Source: Tundrisphaera lichenicola
GTDB taxonomy: Bacteria > Planctomycetota > Planctomycetia > Isosphaerales > Isosphaeraceae
Assembly: GCF_051175385.1 (NCBI RefSeq)
Contig: NZ_CP195106.1
Location: 5,766,001 to 5,830,000 of the forward strand
DNA: 64,000 nucleotides
Direction of reading: 5' to 3'
Part shown: one piece after another, positions 1 through 8,890 of the stretch
How the letters are laid out: every line of letters starts with the position of its first letter
Numbering within the stretch: the stretch's first letter is position 1
Notes under the pieces: model-generated
Database searches by the model: none
Told to the model about the DNA's origin: nothing
The model's input: only the letters and a program-made list of their open reading frames with translations
Made by a program: the position numbers and the translations under genes

Positions 1-309
1 GGTTCGACTCAACTCTACACGCCAGAATGCCGAAGGCGAAAAAAACGAGGAGATTTTTCCGATTCTCCTCAAGTCGATCGAGCCCCCTTCCGAGGTCCCT
101 TCCAACCCCACCGGTTGTAAGAACCGTCGTCATCCGTGGCGGCTTCGCCAATCGGCGTCAAGATCAGGATGAGGTCAGGCAAGGATCGCCAGTCCGACGC
201 GATCGTCCCCTAACCGGAACATTCCCCGGGCGCAAGCACGAACCTTGAGTCGCAGTTTCGTGCGACGATCGCGTTGAGGCGGTGTTCCGAAACGCTCCCG
301 ACGAGCCTT
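1..309. other. Non-coding stretch at window start
   Basis: No frame here shows a recognisable domain or a start with a convincing ribosome binding site. The only clear element is the minus-strand terminator at 39-70. The absence of a minus-strand gene between the antitoxin stop (310) and that terminator means no toxin gene lies directly downstream of the antitoxin. Confidence 0.6.
39..70 (-). terminator. Rho-independent terminator
   Basis: On the minus strand, 7-bp arms GAGGAGA and TCTCCTC (64-70 and 47-53) enclose a 10-nt loop and are followed after one G by seven T (39-45). The hairpin lies about 240 nt downstream of the antitoxin stop and would end that transcript. Seen directly in the sequence; function inferred. 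Confidence 0.6.
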
Positions 310-606
310 TCAGTCGACTTCGGGTTCGAGCGCCTTCTCGAGGTCGTCGAGCGACGATGTGTTCAAGGTCTCGCCGAGCAAGGCGCTCAGCTGAAGCCCC
401 ACCAATGCCTCGCTGGGACTCTTCCGGTCGAGGACCAGGTTCATGTAGGGCTCCGCCCCGACCAGGACGGCACGGGGCTTCCCGTGAACGGTGAGAACAT
501 ATCGGACGTCGCTACGTTCGAGTTCCCGGAGGATGGTCGGAAGATTCTGGTGCAACTCGCGACTCCCGATGATCCGGACGGGCGAGTCGGACGATTTTTC
601 CGCCAT
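310..606 (-). CDS. Phd/YefM-type antitoxin (orphan)
   Basis: A 98-residue protein resembling Phd/YefM antitoxins, which bind a cognate RelE/Doc-type toxin and repress their own promoter. The N-terminal half carries the typical pattern: a short strand (VRIIGSREL), a helix (LPTILREL), then a strand ending in a KPRAVLVG stretch, followed by an acidic, helical C-terminus that would bind the toxin. The ATG at 606 is chosen over an upstream in-frame ATG at 702 because AGGAGG sits about 10 nt before it. No toxin gene is visible downstream, and upstream lies the TPR gene. It could therefore be a solitary regulator or the antitoxin of a distant or lost toxin. Confidence 0.75.
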   Translation of the reverse strand: MAEKSSDSPVRIIGSRELHQNLPTILRELERSDVRYVLTVHGKPRAVLVGAEPYMNLVLDRKSPSEALVGLQLSALLGETLNTSSLDDLEKALEPEVD

Positions 607-953
607 GATCCGCGGCTCCTCCTGAACAGAGTAGGAACATCCCAGGGCGCAACATCTCATCAGGTCCGGTTCGACCGGACGGTCTCGGGGGGGATGAGAC
701 ACGGCGGATGAGGCTGATTCGGATGATCGAGCGGTCGAAACTCAGAGATTCAATTCGACCCCTCGACGATATCGATAGGCGACAAAGGATGTGATTCGGG
801 CCGAGCGACCGGCCCAGAGTCCGCGTCTATTATGGAAGGGGTAGCGAGTGATTGCAAGGGTTCACAACACCGGACGACCGGTTTGCGGGCGATCGGAGTA
901 ACCGAAGTTCGAGCGGATCTCGTTTCTTACATGGGAGATGAGATCGAACAGAA
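607..953. other. Intergenic region between TPR gene and antitoxin
   Basis: No gene is supported in this gap. It contains the putative minus-strand promoter at 829-857. The rest has no obvious repeat or hairpin, so a leader of about 200 nt would precede the antitoxin. Confidence 0.5.
829..857 (-). promoter_or_regulatory. Putative sigma70-like promoter of the antitoxin gene
   Basis: On the minus strand, TTGCAA (857-852) and CATAAT (834-829) are separated by exactly 17 nt. This is the only good promoter-like pair seen between the TPR gene and the antitoxin. Pattern match only. Confidence 0.4.
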
Positions 954-2336
954 TCAATGGGGCGATTGGAGCGATCCGGCCATCTGGTAGTAATTCGCGA
1001 GGCCGTGGTTCCCCTTCTTCGCGTAGTAGTCGGCCAGGAGCCGACAAGTGGCCTGATGGCCGGGTTTCTGGCGAAGAATCAGGTTGGTCCATTCCAGACC
1101 CTCCGCCTCGTGCCCGTTCTCGATCAGCCATTTGGCCACCTCGCACCGGAGTTCCGTATCGCTCGGGCGAGCGACGAGCTGATTCCTGAGTTCCAGGACG
1201 CGATCCGACTCTTTTCGAAGCTTCTCGGAGATCGCGGCTTCTTCGAGCGAGAGGTCATCCTGGCCCGCCGACTTCAACGCCCTCGAATAGTTGTAGTGAA
1301 GCTCGAAGTCGAACGGTGCGATCTCGATCGCCTGCTTGAAGTGGTCGATCGCCGACTCGACCCGGCCGATCCTGAGTTCGATCAAGGCGAATTCACGGAG
1401 AGCTTCCATGGAACGCGGGTTGATCGCCAGGGCTTCCTTGAAATGCTCGGTCGCCCCCTGGATGTCGCCCTTCAGGAAGGCAACCTTGCCGGCTCCGATG
1501 TGACCTGGCACGCCCTTCGGTTCAAGCTCGAGATATTTCTCGAACTCGACCTCGGCCTCGTCGTTCCGGTATTCCGAGAGGAGGAGCTCGGCCAGTCCCA
1601 GCCGGGCCGAGGCGAGCTTGGGATCCCGTCGCAGGGCCTCCCGGTAATTGTTCATGGATTGGGCCGGTTCGGGCTCCATCCGCTCATCGACCTGGATCCG
1701 GCGGAGATAAGGCCGAGGGTCGTCGGGGGCCGCTTCCATCCATCGATCGATCACCTTCGCCGCCTCGGCCACCCGGAAGTTGCCCATGTAGACCCTGGTC
1801 AGGGCCTCGGCGATCTCAGGTGTCAGGCCGTCGGGATCCTCGATCGCCGCACGGAGGGGCAACTCGGCCTGCTCCAGCTGGCCGGCTCGGGCCAGCAGGA
1901 TGGCCCGGAGGACCATCAACTGTTGGGGAGGGTAGCCCCGATCGAGCGATTCCTGGATCGCCGCGAGCGCCTCGACGGGCTTGTCGAGCAGGACCTCGAG
2001 CCGGGCTCGATAATAGGATGGTTCGCCGTCTCGGGGCCGTTCCTCGGCCCATCGAGCGATCCGTTCGCGGGCCAGGTCGTACTGGCGAGCCGCCAGCGAC
2101 TCGCGGACCGATTTCCGGATCGACGCGGAGGGATCGCTCATTAGCCACGACATCAGGGCGGCGATCGCGAGGAGTCCGACGATCCCCAGGGCGGCCTGCC
2201 GGCCCCATCCCCAACCCGTTTTCCGACCCGGACTGACCTGAGACTGGCCCATGAATGATGCCCCGGTGGCCTCGGGATCGAGGCCTGGTTGATCCGTCGA
2301 TCGATCCCGGCCGATGGCCGGCCCAGCATCGCCCAT
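954..2336 (-). CDS. Membrane-anchored TPR protein
   Basis: A 460-residue tetratricopeptide-repeat protein. A hydrophobic segment (about residues 45-67, LGIVGLLAIAALMSWLM) anchors it near the N-terminus; the remainder is a chain of TPR helices with typical A-x-x-x-Y and ALxxxP spacing, running from about residue 75 to the end. Its start at 2336 overlaps the stop of the cytochrome gene by one base (TGATG), so the two are probably translationally coupled. A second in-frame ATG at 2252 would give a protein starting just before the membrane segment. The role is likely a scaffold or assembly factor for the neighbouring multihaem cytochrome; this is inference from position only. Confidence 0.85.
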   Translation of the reverse strand: MGDAGPAIGRDRSTDQPGLDPEATGASFMGQSQVSPGRKTGWGWGRQAALGIVGLLAIAALMSWLMSDPSASIRKSVRESLAARQYDLARERIARWAEERPRDGEPSYYRARLEVLLDKPVEALAAIQESLDRGYPPQQLMVLRAILLARAGQLEQAELPLRAAIEDPDGLTPEIAEALTRVYMGNFRVAEAAKVIDRWMEAAPDDPRPYLRRIQVDERMEPEPAQSMNNYREALRRDPKLASARLGLAELLLSEYRNDEAEVEFEKYLELEPKGVPGHIGAGKVAFLKGDIQGATEHFKEALAINPRSMEALREFALIELRIGRVESAIDHFKQAIEIAPFDFELHYNYSRALKSAGQDDLSLEEAAISEKLRKESDRVLELRNQLVARPSDTELRCEVAKWLIENGHEAEGLEWTNLILRQKPGHQATCRLLADYYAKKGNHGLANYYQMAGSLQSPH

Positions 2337-4201
2337 CAGCGAGCCGCCCGCCGATCCTGGGACTTGTGAATGCGGATGTGGTGATCCGTAAATCGCGTAT
2401 AAGGGATGACTTCCTCGGATTTAGGCATATGGCAATCGAGACATCCCTTCGCGGGATTGACCGGGCATGACGAAGCGTCTACCCGATCGGACGTCGCGGA
2501 TTTCGGCTCGCCCGACTCGTGGCAGGCCAGGCATCGGGCCTCATAATAGGCGGGGTCGGTCTCGACGTCCTTGTGAGGGTCGTGGCAGGTCACGCAATCG
2601 ATCCGGCCGCCGCTCTCGGTCACGCATCGGCTGAACGGGAACGTGGTGCCCTGAAATCGGACGAATCGAGGGTCGGAAGGGGGTATTTCTCCGCCGGCCG
2701 CGTGACATTGGCCACAGAGCGCCATGCGTTCCGAATGGCTGGCCAGGCTCGGTCGGGCGATAGCGGGATCGGGGAATTTGGCCTCAATCGCGCGAATATG
2801 ATGATCTCCGGGTCCGTGACAGCGCTCGCAGCCGATACCCCGATCGGCGACCGCCGGCCCTCCGCGATCCGTCTCCGAGTCGAATCGCGTGGCGTGGCAA
2901 TTCAAGCAATCCCGGAAGTTGTCCTCGTTCAGGAGATCCCCGAGATACTCCGCGGGGAGGTTCGGGTTCGGGTTCACCCCAGATGTCATGCCCCAGGTCT
3001 CGCCGCCATGATAGTAGGAAACGCGGAGCGAGCGATGGCCGCCCGAATCGTCGTGGGCGACCATCGTACTCCCGTGGCGACCCGAACCCAGAACGTACTC
3101 CACCAGGGCACGTGAGGTCCGGCCATCGATCTCCGTGTTGATCGTCAAACGATCCGACGACCGCTCGAAGCGATGGACAACCTTGGGCTCCTTCGGGTCG
3201 ACGATCGGGCCATCGGGCACGCGCGTCGTTTTCAGACCTTCTCCCCAGGCCAAAGTCTGGGCGTGCCTGCTGTTTTGCTGGTTTTCATAGATCGAGCGAT
3301 GGCACCCGGCACACCGAGAGGCACCAACGTAGCGAGCGGGTTCCGGGATCAGAGGAGTCTCCTTACCGAAATCGCCGGCCCGGCCGAGAGCCCGGCTCGC
3401 CTCTTTCAGCTCGCCGTCGACGAGGAGTGCTCTGCTGAGGAGCCAGTTCGCCTCCGGATCGTTCTCGGGCCCCGCGACCCGGCCGAGCCACTCGCGCGCC
3501 TGGGCCGTCCTCCCACCTTCGAGCGAAAGTCGAGCCAGGAGCTTTCGGGCCAGGGTAGGATCTTCGAGCCTGAGGAGTTCGGGACGATGCCGGCGTAGGA
3601 AGCGGTCGAGGATGGGGTCGGCACCACCGGAGATCCCGCCCTGGTCGGCGATCGCCGCGAGGCCCACCACCAGTTCGGCCAGGGCGGAAGGGGCGGGGAT
3701 CGAGGCGAGGCGAGGCACGAGGAGCCCCGTAGCCTTCGAGCCTTTCGGCCTTGCTCCAGGATCGGCCAATGCCTGGATCGTCTCTGGATGTTTCCGGTCG
3801 AGCTTCGAGGCCGCATCCAGCGCGGCCATTCCCAGGTCGAAGCGTCCCTCATCGATCAGACCTCGACCGATCAGGTAGAGATCTTCCGCCTCAAGACCAT
3901 CGCCACCGACCCGGGCGTCGATGGCCCGAGACTCGCGGGCCTGACCGATCCGCGCGAGACCGCGCGCCTTGAGTCGCAGACTTGCTCGGTCGTCGGGAGC
4001 TTTCGATAGGTGTCGATCGGCCAGTTCGACCGCCTTGCCCCAATCTCCTTGCTCGTAAGCAATCCTGCCTCGCTCGGCCGCCGACCCACCCTGAATATCG
4101 ATCCAACCCGACAAGACGACAACGACGAGCGTCAGGCCGACCAGGCCAGCGATCCCGGCGAACCAGACGACTCGCCTTGAGGTCCTCGGCTTGAAATTCA
4201 T
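2336..4201 (-). CDS. Seven-haem c-type cytochrome with N-terminal TPR-like region
   Basis: A 621-residue exported protein. An N-terminal membrane segment (VVWFAGIAGLVGLTLVVVV) is followed by about 230 residues of TPR-like helices. Seven CxxCH haem-binding motifs follow: CAGCH near residue 295, then CLNCH, CERCH, CGQCH, CVTCH, CLACH and CLDCH between about 425 and 590. Multihaem cytochromes of this type carry electrons in the periplasm; the donor and acceptor are unknown here. The first haem is separated from the other six by about 130 residues. The ATG at 4201 has GGAG 11 nt upstream; another in-frame ATG at 4243 is possible. The gene lies 64 nt after the deiodinase-like gene and is coupled to the TPR gene, which argues for one operon. 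Confidence 0.88.
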   Translation of the reverse strand: MNFKPRTSRRVVWFAGIAGLVGLTLVVVVLSGWIDIQGGSAAERGRIAYEQGDWGKAVELADRHLSKAPDDRASLRLKARGLARIGQARESRAIDARVGGDGLEAEDLYLIGRGLIDEGRFDLGMAALDAASKLDRKHPETIQALADPGARPKGSKATGLLVPRLASIPAPSALAELVVGLAAIADQGGISGGADPILDRFLRRHRPELLRLEDPTLARKLLARLSLEGGRTAQAREWLGRVAGPENDPEANWLLSRALLVDGELKEASRALGRAGDFGKETPLIPEPARYVGASRCAGCHRSIYENQQNSRHAQTLAWGEGLKTTRVPDGPIVDPKEPKVVHRFERSSDRLTINTEIDGRTSRALVEYVLGSGRHGSTMVAHDDSGGHRSLRVSYYHGGETWGMTSGVNPNPNLPAEYLGDLLNEDNFRDCLNCHATRFDSETDRGGPAVADRGIGCERCHGPGDHHIRAIEAKFPDPAIARPSLASHSERMALCGQCHAAGGEIPPSDPRFVRFQGTTFPFSRCVTESGGRIDCVTCHDPHKDVETDPAYYEARCLACHESGEPKSATSDRVDASSCPVNPAKGCLDCHMPKSEEVIPYTRFTDHHIRIHKSQDRRAAR

Positions 4202-4265
4202 CGACGTCGCAACTCCAGATCCGGACCGAACAAGCCGAGCCATCGAAGCATCTTGATCCGGGTGC

Positions 4266-5645
4266 TTATCGGCCGTCGGTGGTCCGCTCGGACCCGAGCA
4301 GCAAGAGGAGCGATTGCTCAAGTTCCGCCGGCCTGAATCCGAACGGCCCTCGACCTCCTTTGTAGGCGATCCGGCCCTCGCGATCGATGATATACATTCG
4401 GCTCGGGAGGGCGCTATAGAGCGTTTCGACCCGATCATCCATCGTATCGATCAGCATCGGCAAATCCAAGTCGAGACTCTTCCGGCAAGTCTGGGCCATC
4501 TCGACCCGCTCGTTGAAACTTCGAGGCTGATTGAAAACCACGTTGGATTTGAGGTTCTCCTCCATCTGCCAACCGTCGGACGGGTGAGCTTCCCGAGTGT
4601 AGACCACCAGGAAATGGGCCCGATCTCGGTAGCGACGGAGCAGGAGTTCGAGGCTTCCGGAATGATTCCGGAACGGACCACAGGTGAAATTGCCGAAGAT
4701 CAGGACCACCGGTTTGCTGGGATAGAGCTTCGATAGCGTGACCTCCGACCTGCCGTCCGCAGTCGGCAGCGTGAAATCGGGCGCGGGCTCGTCCAGGGCG
4801 GGTCCGGCCCTCATCGATCCCAACTCACCACGGAAGAAGGCGCGGACCATTGACTGCTGAGACGCCCGGGAGGGCGGAGCCTGGACCGGACCTACCATCC
4901 GCTCCAGGAGCCCCGGCCTGGGAGTCAGCGAGAAGGCCTCCTGGAAGTCGGACAGGGTCAAAAAGGTGATCCCGTCTCGTGTGGCTTCCTGGAACCTCTG
5001 ATCGACTTCCTCCTGGATGTTCGCCAAAATAATTCGGATGATCGGGTCGGCGAACGAGGCCGTGAGCATCTGCTCCCACTCGGCCTTGCTGAGCCGAGAA
5101 TCGTGGTCCCGATCGGCGCTGGCGAAGGCGTTCAGGGGGTAATTCTCGTCCTCACTCCTCCCGGTCCGGGCGAAGGCCGAGAACTCGAAATCAGGCTCGG
5201 TCAAGCGTCCGTCGCGGTTGCGATCGATCCGACGGAAATCGGCGGACGAGACGCCAGCCTCGGCCCTGGAGACCTGACCGTCGACGTCGCGATCCAGGCG
5301 ATCGCGGGTCTTCGGCCAGTCGAATCGGTTTTTCGATACCCCCTTGCGATACCATCCGCTCCTGGCCTCGATGGTGCGGTCCGAGGCGACTTCGACGAAC
5401 ATCGCCAGCCATTCGGGATATCCAGGCCAGGCCTTCTCCAGCTTGTCCGTCGGGGAGAGTCGGGGTTTGGCATGGTTCACCCGAGGCCGGGACATGAGCT
5501 GAGGGAGGATTTTCGGCAAGCCCGCCGCGTTCGCGGACGGTCCCTCCATCGCCGTGAGAAACGCGGCCAGGAGAAAGGCCCAGATCCTGGTTGAGGGCCG
5601 ATCGGAATGTAAATCGATGATGACGAATCGTCGATACGACTGCAC
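4266..5645 (-). CDS. EF-hand / iodothyronine deiodinase-like thioredoxin-fold protein
   Basis: A 459-residue exported protein. After a hydrophobic signal segment (IWAFLLAAFLTAM), three EF-hand loops are visible (DRDVDGQVSRAE, DRNRDGRLTEPD, DRDHDSRLSKAE). The C-terminal half is a thioredoxin-fold domain of the T4_deiodinase family (PF00837): IFGNFTCGPF holds the active-site position, and VYTREAHPSDGW matches the conserved EAHxxDGW block. Vertebrate deiodinases use selenocysteine; here the residue is an ordinary Cys codon. The substrate is unlikely to be thyroid hormone; a redox role towards the cytochrome neighbours is inference. No ATG lies before the signal; a GTG at 5645 preceded by GGAG is preferred over a TTG at 5678. 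Confidence 0.82.
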   Translation of the reverse strand: MQSYRRFVIIDLHSDRPSTRIWAFLLAAFLTAMEGPSANAAGLPKILPQLMSRPRVNHAKPRLSPTDKLEKAWPGYPEWLAMFVEVASDRTIEARSGWYRKGVSKNRFDWPKTRDRLDRDVDGQVSRAEAGVSSADFRRIDRNRDGRLTEPDFEFSAFARTGRSEDENYPLNAFASADRDHDSRLSKAEWEQMLTASFADPIIRIILANIQEEVDQRFQEATRDGITFLTLSDFQEAFSLTPRPGLLERMVGPVQAPPSRASQQSMVRAFFRGELGSMRAGPALDEPAPDFTLPTADGRSEVTLSKLYPSKPVVLIFGNFTCGPFRNHSGSLELLLRRYRDRAHFLVVYTREAHPSDGWQMEENLKSNVVFNQPRSFNERVEMAQTCRKSLDLDLPMLIDTMDDRVETLYSALPSRMYIIDREGRIAYKGGRGPFGFRPAELEQSLLLLLGSERTTDGR

Positions 5646-5726
5646 TTCGAACGCTCCGGTAGGGATCAAGAGGTGCAATTGTCGGCGGCGGTCGGGATCG
5701 GACTCCTCGGCCGCCGCCGAGCGTCA

Positions 5727-6953
5727 TCATGTGACGGGGATGACCCGATGGTCGATGGCGAATCGGCGGCCGCGCGGCGACTTGAAGTCGTAATTGCCCA
5801 GTCCGAGGTTCCCGGCCAGGGTGATGTGTTGCGGTTGTCGGATGTCGAAGCCTTCGGTGCCGAAGGGGTCGATCCCGGCCTGTCCGGTTGCGGCGACGGC
5901 GGGCAGGCCTTTTTCTTTACGCTTGGCGTCGATGATCGTCCACTCGACGCGATCCATCGCCACCGGGTCGGTCGCGAAGAAAAGCGTGTTCGCGTCCCAG
6001 GCGAACTCCGGATTATTGCCGAACGGCCCCTTCTGATAGATCCCGCGGATGCCGTCCATGATGTGGAGGACGACCTTCTTCCGGAGGATCGGGTGGCTCA
6101 CGACTTCCGGAATGAACTGGTTGCAGACGTTGGAACTCGGGGTGCTGTGCGACCGGGCCACGTTGTTCACGGAGCCGTGACTGATATTCTTGAGGGCTCC
6201 GGTCACGCCGGCCGAGCCGTGATCTTTCAAGACCGGCAGCATCACCAACTTGTTGACCCGCTTGGTGATGAACAGGCCCAGGTGAGACCGGAAGTTCCGG
6301 TCGTCCTTGGGGTCGGCCCCGTGGTCGATCAGGTTCATGTGGACGAACTCGTCGGGGTCGTAGCCCGCGATCGGATCGTTCTTGGACTCGGCCCAAGAGA
6401 GCGTGGTTTGCGAACCACCTCCAGGGGTCAGGCCACCCCAACGGATCTCCGGCGGCAGGATCTTGTCGTATCCCGGCCCCATGAACTCGCCCTTGTACCG
6501 GTCATAGACGAACATGTCGGTCGTCTTGACCCCGGCGGCCTTCAGGCCTTCGATGACCTCGAGGACCAGTTCGGGCGAGGTGGGAGCCATGGGATGGCCG
6601 TTGGGCACGACCTTGATCCCGACAACATCGCCGGGCTCGAAGAAGCTTCGCCAGGCTTCGACCGAATCATCGGCGCCGGTGAGTTCCTTCATGCCTCGGG
6701 CGACGGTCGCCTTGATCGCCTCGCGATCTCGGACGCCATCCTTGATCAGCCCCGGGTGTCGTGCCTCGATCACACGCCCGGGGTATGGGCCTGGGATGCC
6801 GAGCTTGGTGTTGTCCAGGGCGACCCGGGGGTTGGCAGCGGCAAGAGGCTCGGCCGCGGATACGAATTGGACCCCTTCGAGCAAGGGGACCATGGAGGCG
6901 GCCGCGAGGAGTTTTCGGCGGGAAAATCCACCGCAAGGATAGGGCTTTGTCAT
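5727..6953 (-). CDS. DUF362 protein with Tat-type signal
   Basis: A 408-residue protein of the DUF362 family, whose members are often iron-sulfur or redox-linked but have no fixed function. The N-terminus contains SRRKLLAAASMVPLL, a twin-arginine signal typical of proteins exported folded with a cofactor. Conserved blocks GDVVGIKVVPNGHP, a VTGALKNISHG segment and the C-terminal DPVAMDRVE motif are visible. No CxxC ferredoxin motif is seen, so an Fe-S centre is not evident. It lies between the small lipoprotein and the deiodinase-like gene in the same direction, consistent with an extracytoplasmic redox operon. Confidence 0.82.
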   Translation of the reverse strand: MTKPYPCGGFSRRKLLAAASMVPLLEGVQFVSAAEPLAAANPRVALDNTKLGIPGPYPGRVIEARHPGLIKDGVRDREAIKATVARGMKELTGADDSVEAWRSFFEPGDVVGIKVVPNGHPMAPTSPELVLEVIEGLKAAGVKTTDMFVYDRYKGEFMGPGYDKILPPEIRWGGLTPGGGSQTTLSWAESKNDPIAGYDPDEFVHMNLIDHGADPKDDRNFRSHLGLFITKRVNKLVMLPVLKDHGSAGVTGALKNISHGSVNNVARSHSTPSSNVCNQFIPEVVSHPILRKKVVLHIMDGIRGIYQKGPFGNNPEFAWDANTLFFATDPVAMDRVEWTIIDAKRKEKGLPAVAATGQAGIDPFGTEGFDIRQPQHITLAGNLGLGNYDFKSPRGRRFAIDHRVIPVT

Positions 6954-6985
6954 CGTGAGAGTTCCCGGATCGATCCGCCCCGGAG

Positions 6986-7019
6986 GCCGGTCCGCTCCCC
7001 TGGAGGAGCAAGGACCGGC
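6986..7019 (-). terminator. Strong hairpin between lipoprotein and DUF362 gene
   Basis: Outer arms GCCGGTCC/GGACCGGC (8 bp) and inner arms GCTCC/GGAGC (5 bp) with a 6-nt loop and one 2-nt bulge give a 13-bp stem. No T-tract follows on either strand, so it may be a transcription terminator of unusual type or an RNA-processing signal within the operon. Confidence 0.4.
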
Positions 7020-7131
7020 GACCGACTCGGACCATGGCGAAGGTTAGGTCGACAGGGGCGGTCGGCGGATCGAGGACCGGAAGCATGCTGTTCTTTCGCG
7101 CCGACGATCAAGGGACGGGATTCCCGCCACC

Positions 7132-7623
7132 TCAGTCCTTCAGCTCGATATCGTACTTGTTCGTCTCCGGCTTGACCTCGAAGGTCAGGCCCGAGCTGGA
7201 GATCTGGGCATACTTCTGGGGGATGTTGCTCTTGGCGGTCTTGTAAGCCTTGGCGACCGACGCCTGGTCGGGGATGGCCGAGACCTCGACTTTGGCCTTC
7301 TCCGACTTCTTCTTGGAATCGGCATCAGCAGCGCTGAAATCGACTTCCTGGCTGGTCACCGTGACCGCATACTTGCCGGGGAATGCACCGTCGCCCGGGT
7401 TCTGAGTCGTCAACGAATAGGCACCGTTAGTGATCTCTCCCGTGGCACCCCGCCCGCCCCCTTCTTCGGGCAGGAAGGTGACGGAGCCCGACTCGAGCGG
7501 CTTGCCCTGATAGGTCACCATGCCGGAGACCGGATACCGCTTATCAAGGCCATCGTCCGAACAGCCCAGGAGGGCGATCAAGCTGAGGCCGCAGATGGTC
7601 GCGAGGCTATGCTTGGTGATCAT
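7132..7623 (-). CDS. Small lipoprotein with transthyretin-like domain
   Basis: A 163-residue lipoprotein. The signal ends in a lipobox (LIALLGC), so the mature protein would start at Cys and be lipid-anchored. The body resembles the carboxypeptidase-regulatory/transthyretin-like beta-sandwich small lipoproteins common in Planctomycetota (YPVSGMVTYQGKPLESGSVTF, then a GKYAVTVT strand). The ATG at 7623 is chosen because it places the signal peptide at the N-terminus; no good Shine-Dalgarno is seen, suggesting translation coupled to the upstream DUF1559 gene 196 nt away. Pairing of DUF1559 with such a lipoprotein recurs at 14661-16035. Confidence 0.8.
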   Translation of the reverse strand: MITKHSLATICGLSLIALLGCSDDGLDKRYPVSGMVTYQGKPLESGSVTFLPEEGGGRGATGEITNGAYSLTTQNPGDGAFPGKYAVTVTSQEVDFSAADADSKKKSEKAKVEVSAIPDQASVAKAYKTAKSNIPQKYAQISSSGLTFEVKPETNKYDIELKD

Positions 7624-7819
7624 GGTCTCAGATTTCGCGATGGGGATTGTGGTGCGAGTCTCGAGGACGCACGCCGGATCAGGATTCATGTGAAGCGGCG
7701 AGCATCGAACCGGATCGAGACGCGAAAGTTGAGGAGCCCCGGCGATCGTACGCCGGGGCTCGGAGCCCGAAGGATTGCAAGTCATCCCGGAGGATGTTCA
7801 GCAGGCCGAATCGGGCCGA

Positions 7820-8890
7820 TCAATAGGCGTCGGCGCTGATGACTTCGCCACCGTTCCGGCTGCCGAGGGCGGCATAGGTCTGGCGGTTGATCGAGTTCTT
7901 GAGGAAGTGAACCGATCCGTCGGCGAACAGGAAGTTCGCCCCGCCCGGGTGGAGGCTCTTGAACCCTCGGCCGGCGTAGCTGGCACGAGTGTTCCAGGGA
8001 GCACCGGCACCGAAGCTGGTCATCGGCAGACCGGTGAACCAGTTGATGGGGATGGTCACGCCCGAGGCAGCACCGGTGGCGTCCCAGACGTTATTGTTGG
8101 CATCCTGGGCGGGCAGCCCCTCGCCGACCAGGATCGTGTTGCTCGTCCCGTCGGTGACGCCGGCCATGCTCGTCACGCCCATGGTCCGGTAGTCGGCAAA
8201 GCCTCGCATCGAACCGGTCTCGCCACCATAGTTGATGACCCCGGTGGTCCCCCAGAAGCCGTTCTGGCCGATCCTGAAGAGGATCCCGGAGGGAAGCGGG
8301 AGGGGCGTCTCCCAGGGATTCTGGCCGCTCAGCGGGAGGACGGCGTAGTTGTCGCCGAAGCTCATGTTGTAGTTGGTCGTGGGGACCTGCTGGGTTGTCG
8401 TGCCCGGACGCTGCGGGCAGTACATGGCATAGGTGCCGGTGATATTGTCGTTGAACGGCACGAAGCCCTGATTCGTCCCGTCCGACGGGCAGCTGTAGAC
8501 CGCAATCCGGGAATACCAGGCCGTGGCGATGGTCTGGCCGCCGCCGTTCTGGAGCTGGAAATTGACCGCGTTATAGATCGGGTTCTGCTCCATGTTGGGG
8601 AGGATCAGGATCCGCCACGAGACATTGGAGTTGGACCAGGCACCCCAGCCGGCCTGACCGGGGGCCAGCGACATCGCGGCGGGCGGGAAGATGCCGATCT
8701 GGTCGTGGTAGTTGTGGACCGCGATGCCCATCTGCTTCAGATTGTTGACGCACTGGGTGCGCCGGGCCGCCTCGCGGGCCGCCTGGACGGCGGGGAGCAA
8801 GAGAGAGATCAAGACTGCGATGATTGCGATGACGACGAGCAACTCGATGAGCGTGAAGCCGAACCGACGACTGACCTGTCTGCGTTGCAT
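7820..8890 (-). CDS. DUF1559 protein (type IV prepilin-like pseudopilin)
   Basis: A 356-residue protein of the planctomycete DUF1559 family. It begins with a prepilin N-methylation signal (GFTLIELLVVIAIIAVLIS) followed by the conserved LLPAVQAAREAARR block; the mature protein would start at Phe after cleavage by a prepilin peptidase. The C-terminus carries the family H-x9-DG motif (LHPGGANFLFADGSVHF). These proteins are highly duplicated in planctomycete genomes and probably form surface or periplasmic fibres or pseudopili; the exact role is unknown. The ATG at 8890 has AGGTGG upstream at good distance. Confidence 0.93.
   Translation of the reverse strand: MQRRQVSRRFGFTLIELLVVIAIIAVLISLLLPAVQAAREAARRTQCVNNLKQMGIAVHNYHDQIGIFPPAAMSLAPGQAGWGAWSNSNVSWRILILPNMEQNPIYNAVNFQLQNGGGQTIATAWYSRIAVYSCPSDGTNQGFVPFNDNITGTYAMYCPQRPGTTTQQVPTTNYNMSFGDNYAVLPLSGQNPWETPLPLPSGILFRIGQNGFWGTTGVINYGGETGSMRGFADYRTMGVTSMAGVTDGTSNTILVGEGLPAQDANNNVWDATGAASGVTIPINWFTGLPMTSFGAGAPWNTRASYAGRGFKSLHPGGANFLFADGSVHFLKNSINRQTYAALGSRNGGEVISADAY

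Noticed and set aside
27..248. Small basic open frame at the left edge
   Set aside because: No ribosome binding site, no domain, and it overlaps the terminator hairpin of the opposite strand.
957..2144. Long plus-strand open frame opposite the TPR gene
   Set aside because: It is antisense to a clear TPR coding region, has no domain and is typical of shadow frames in high-GC DNA.
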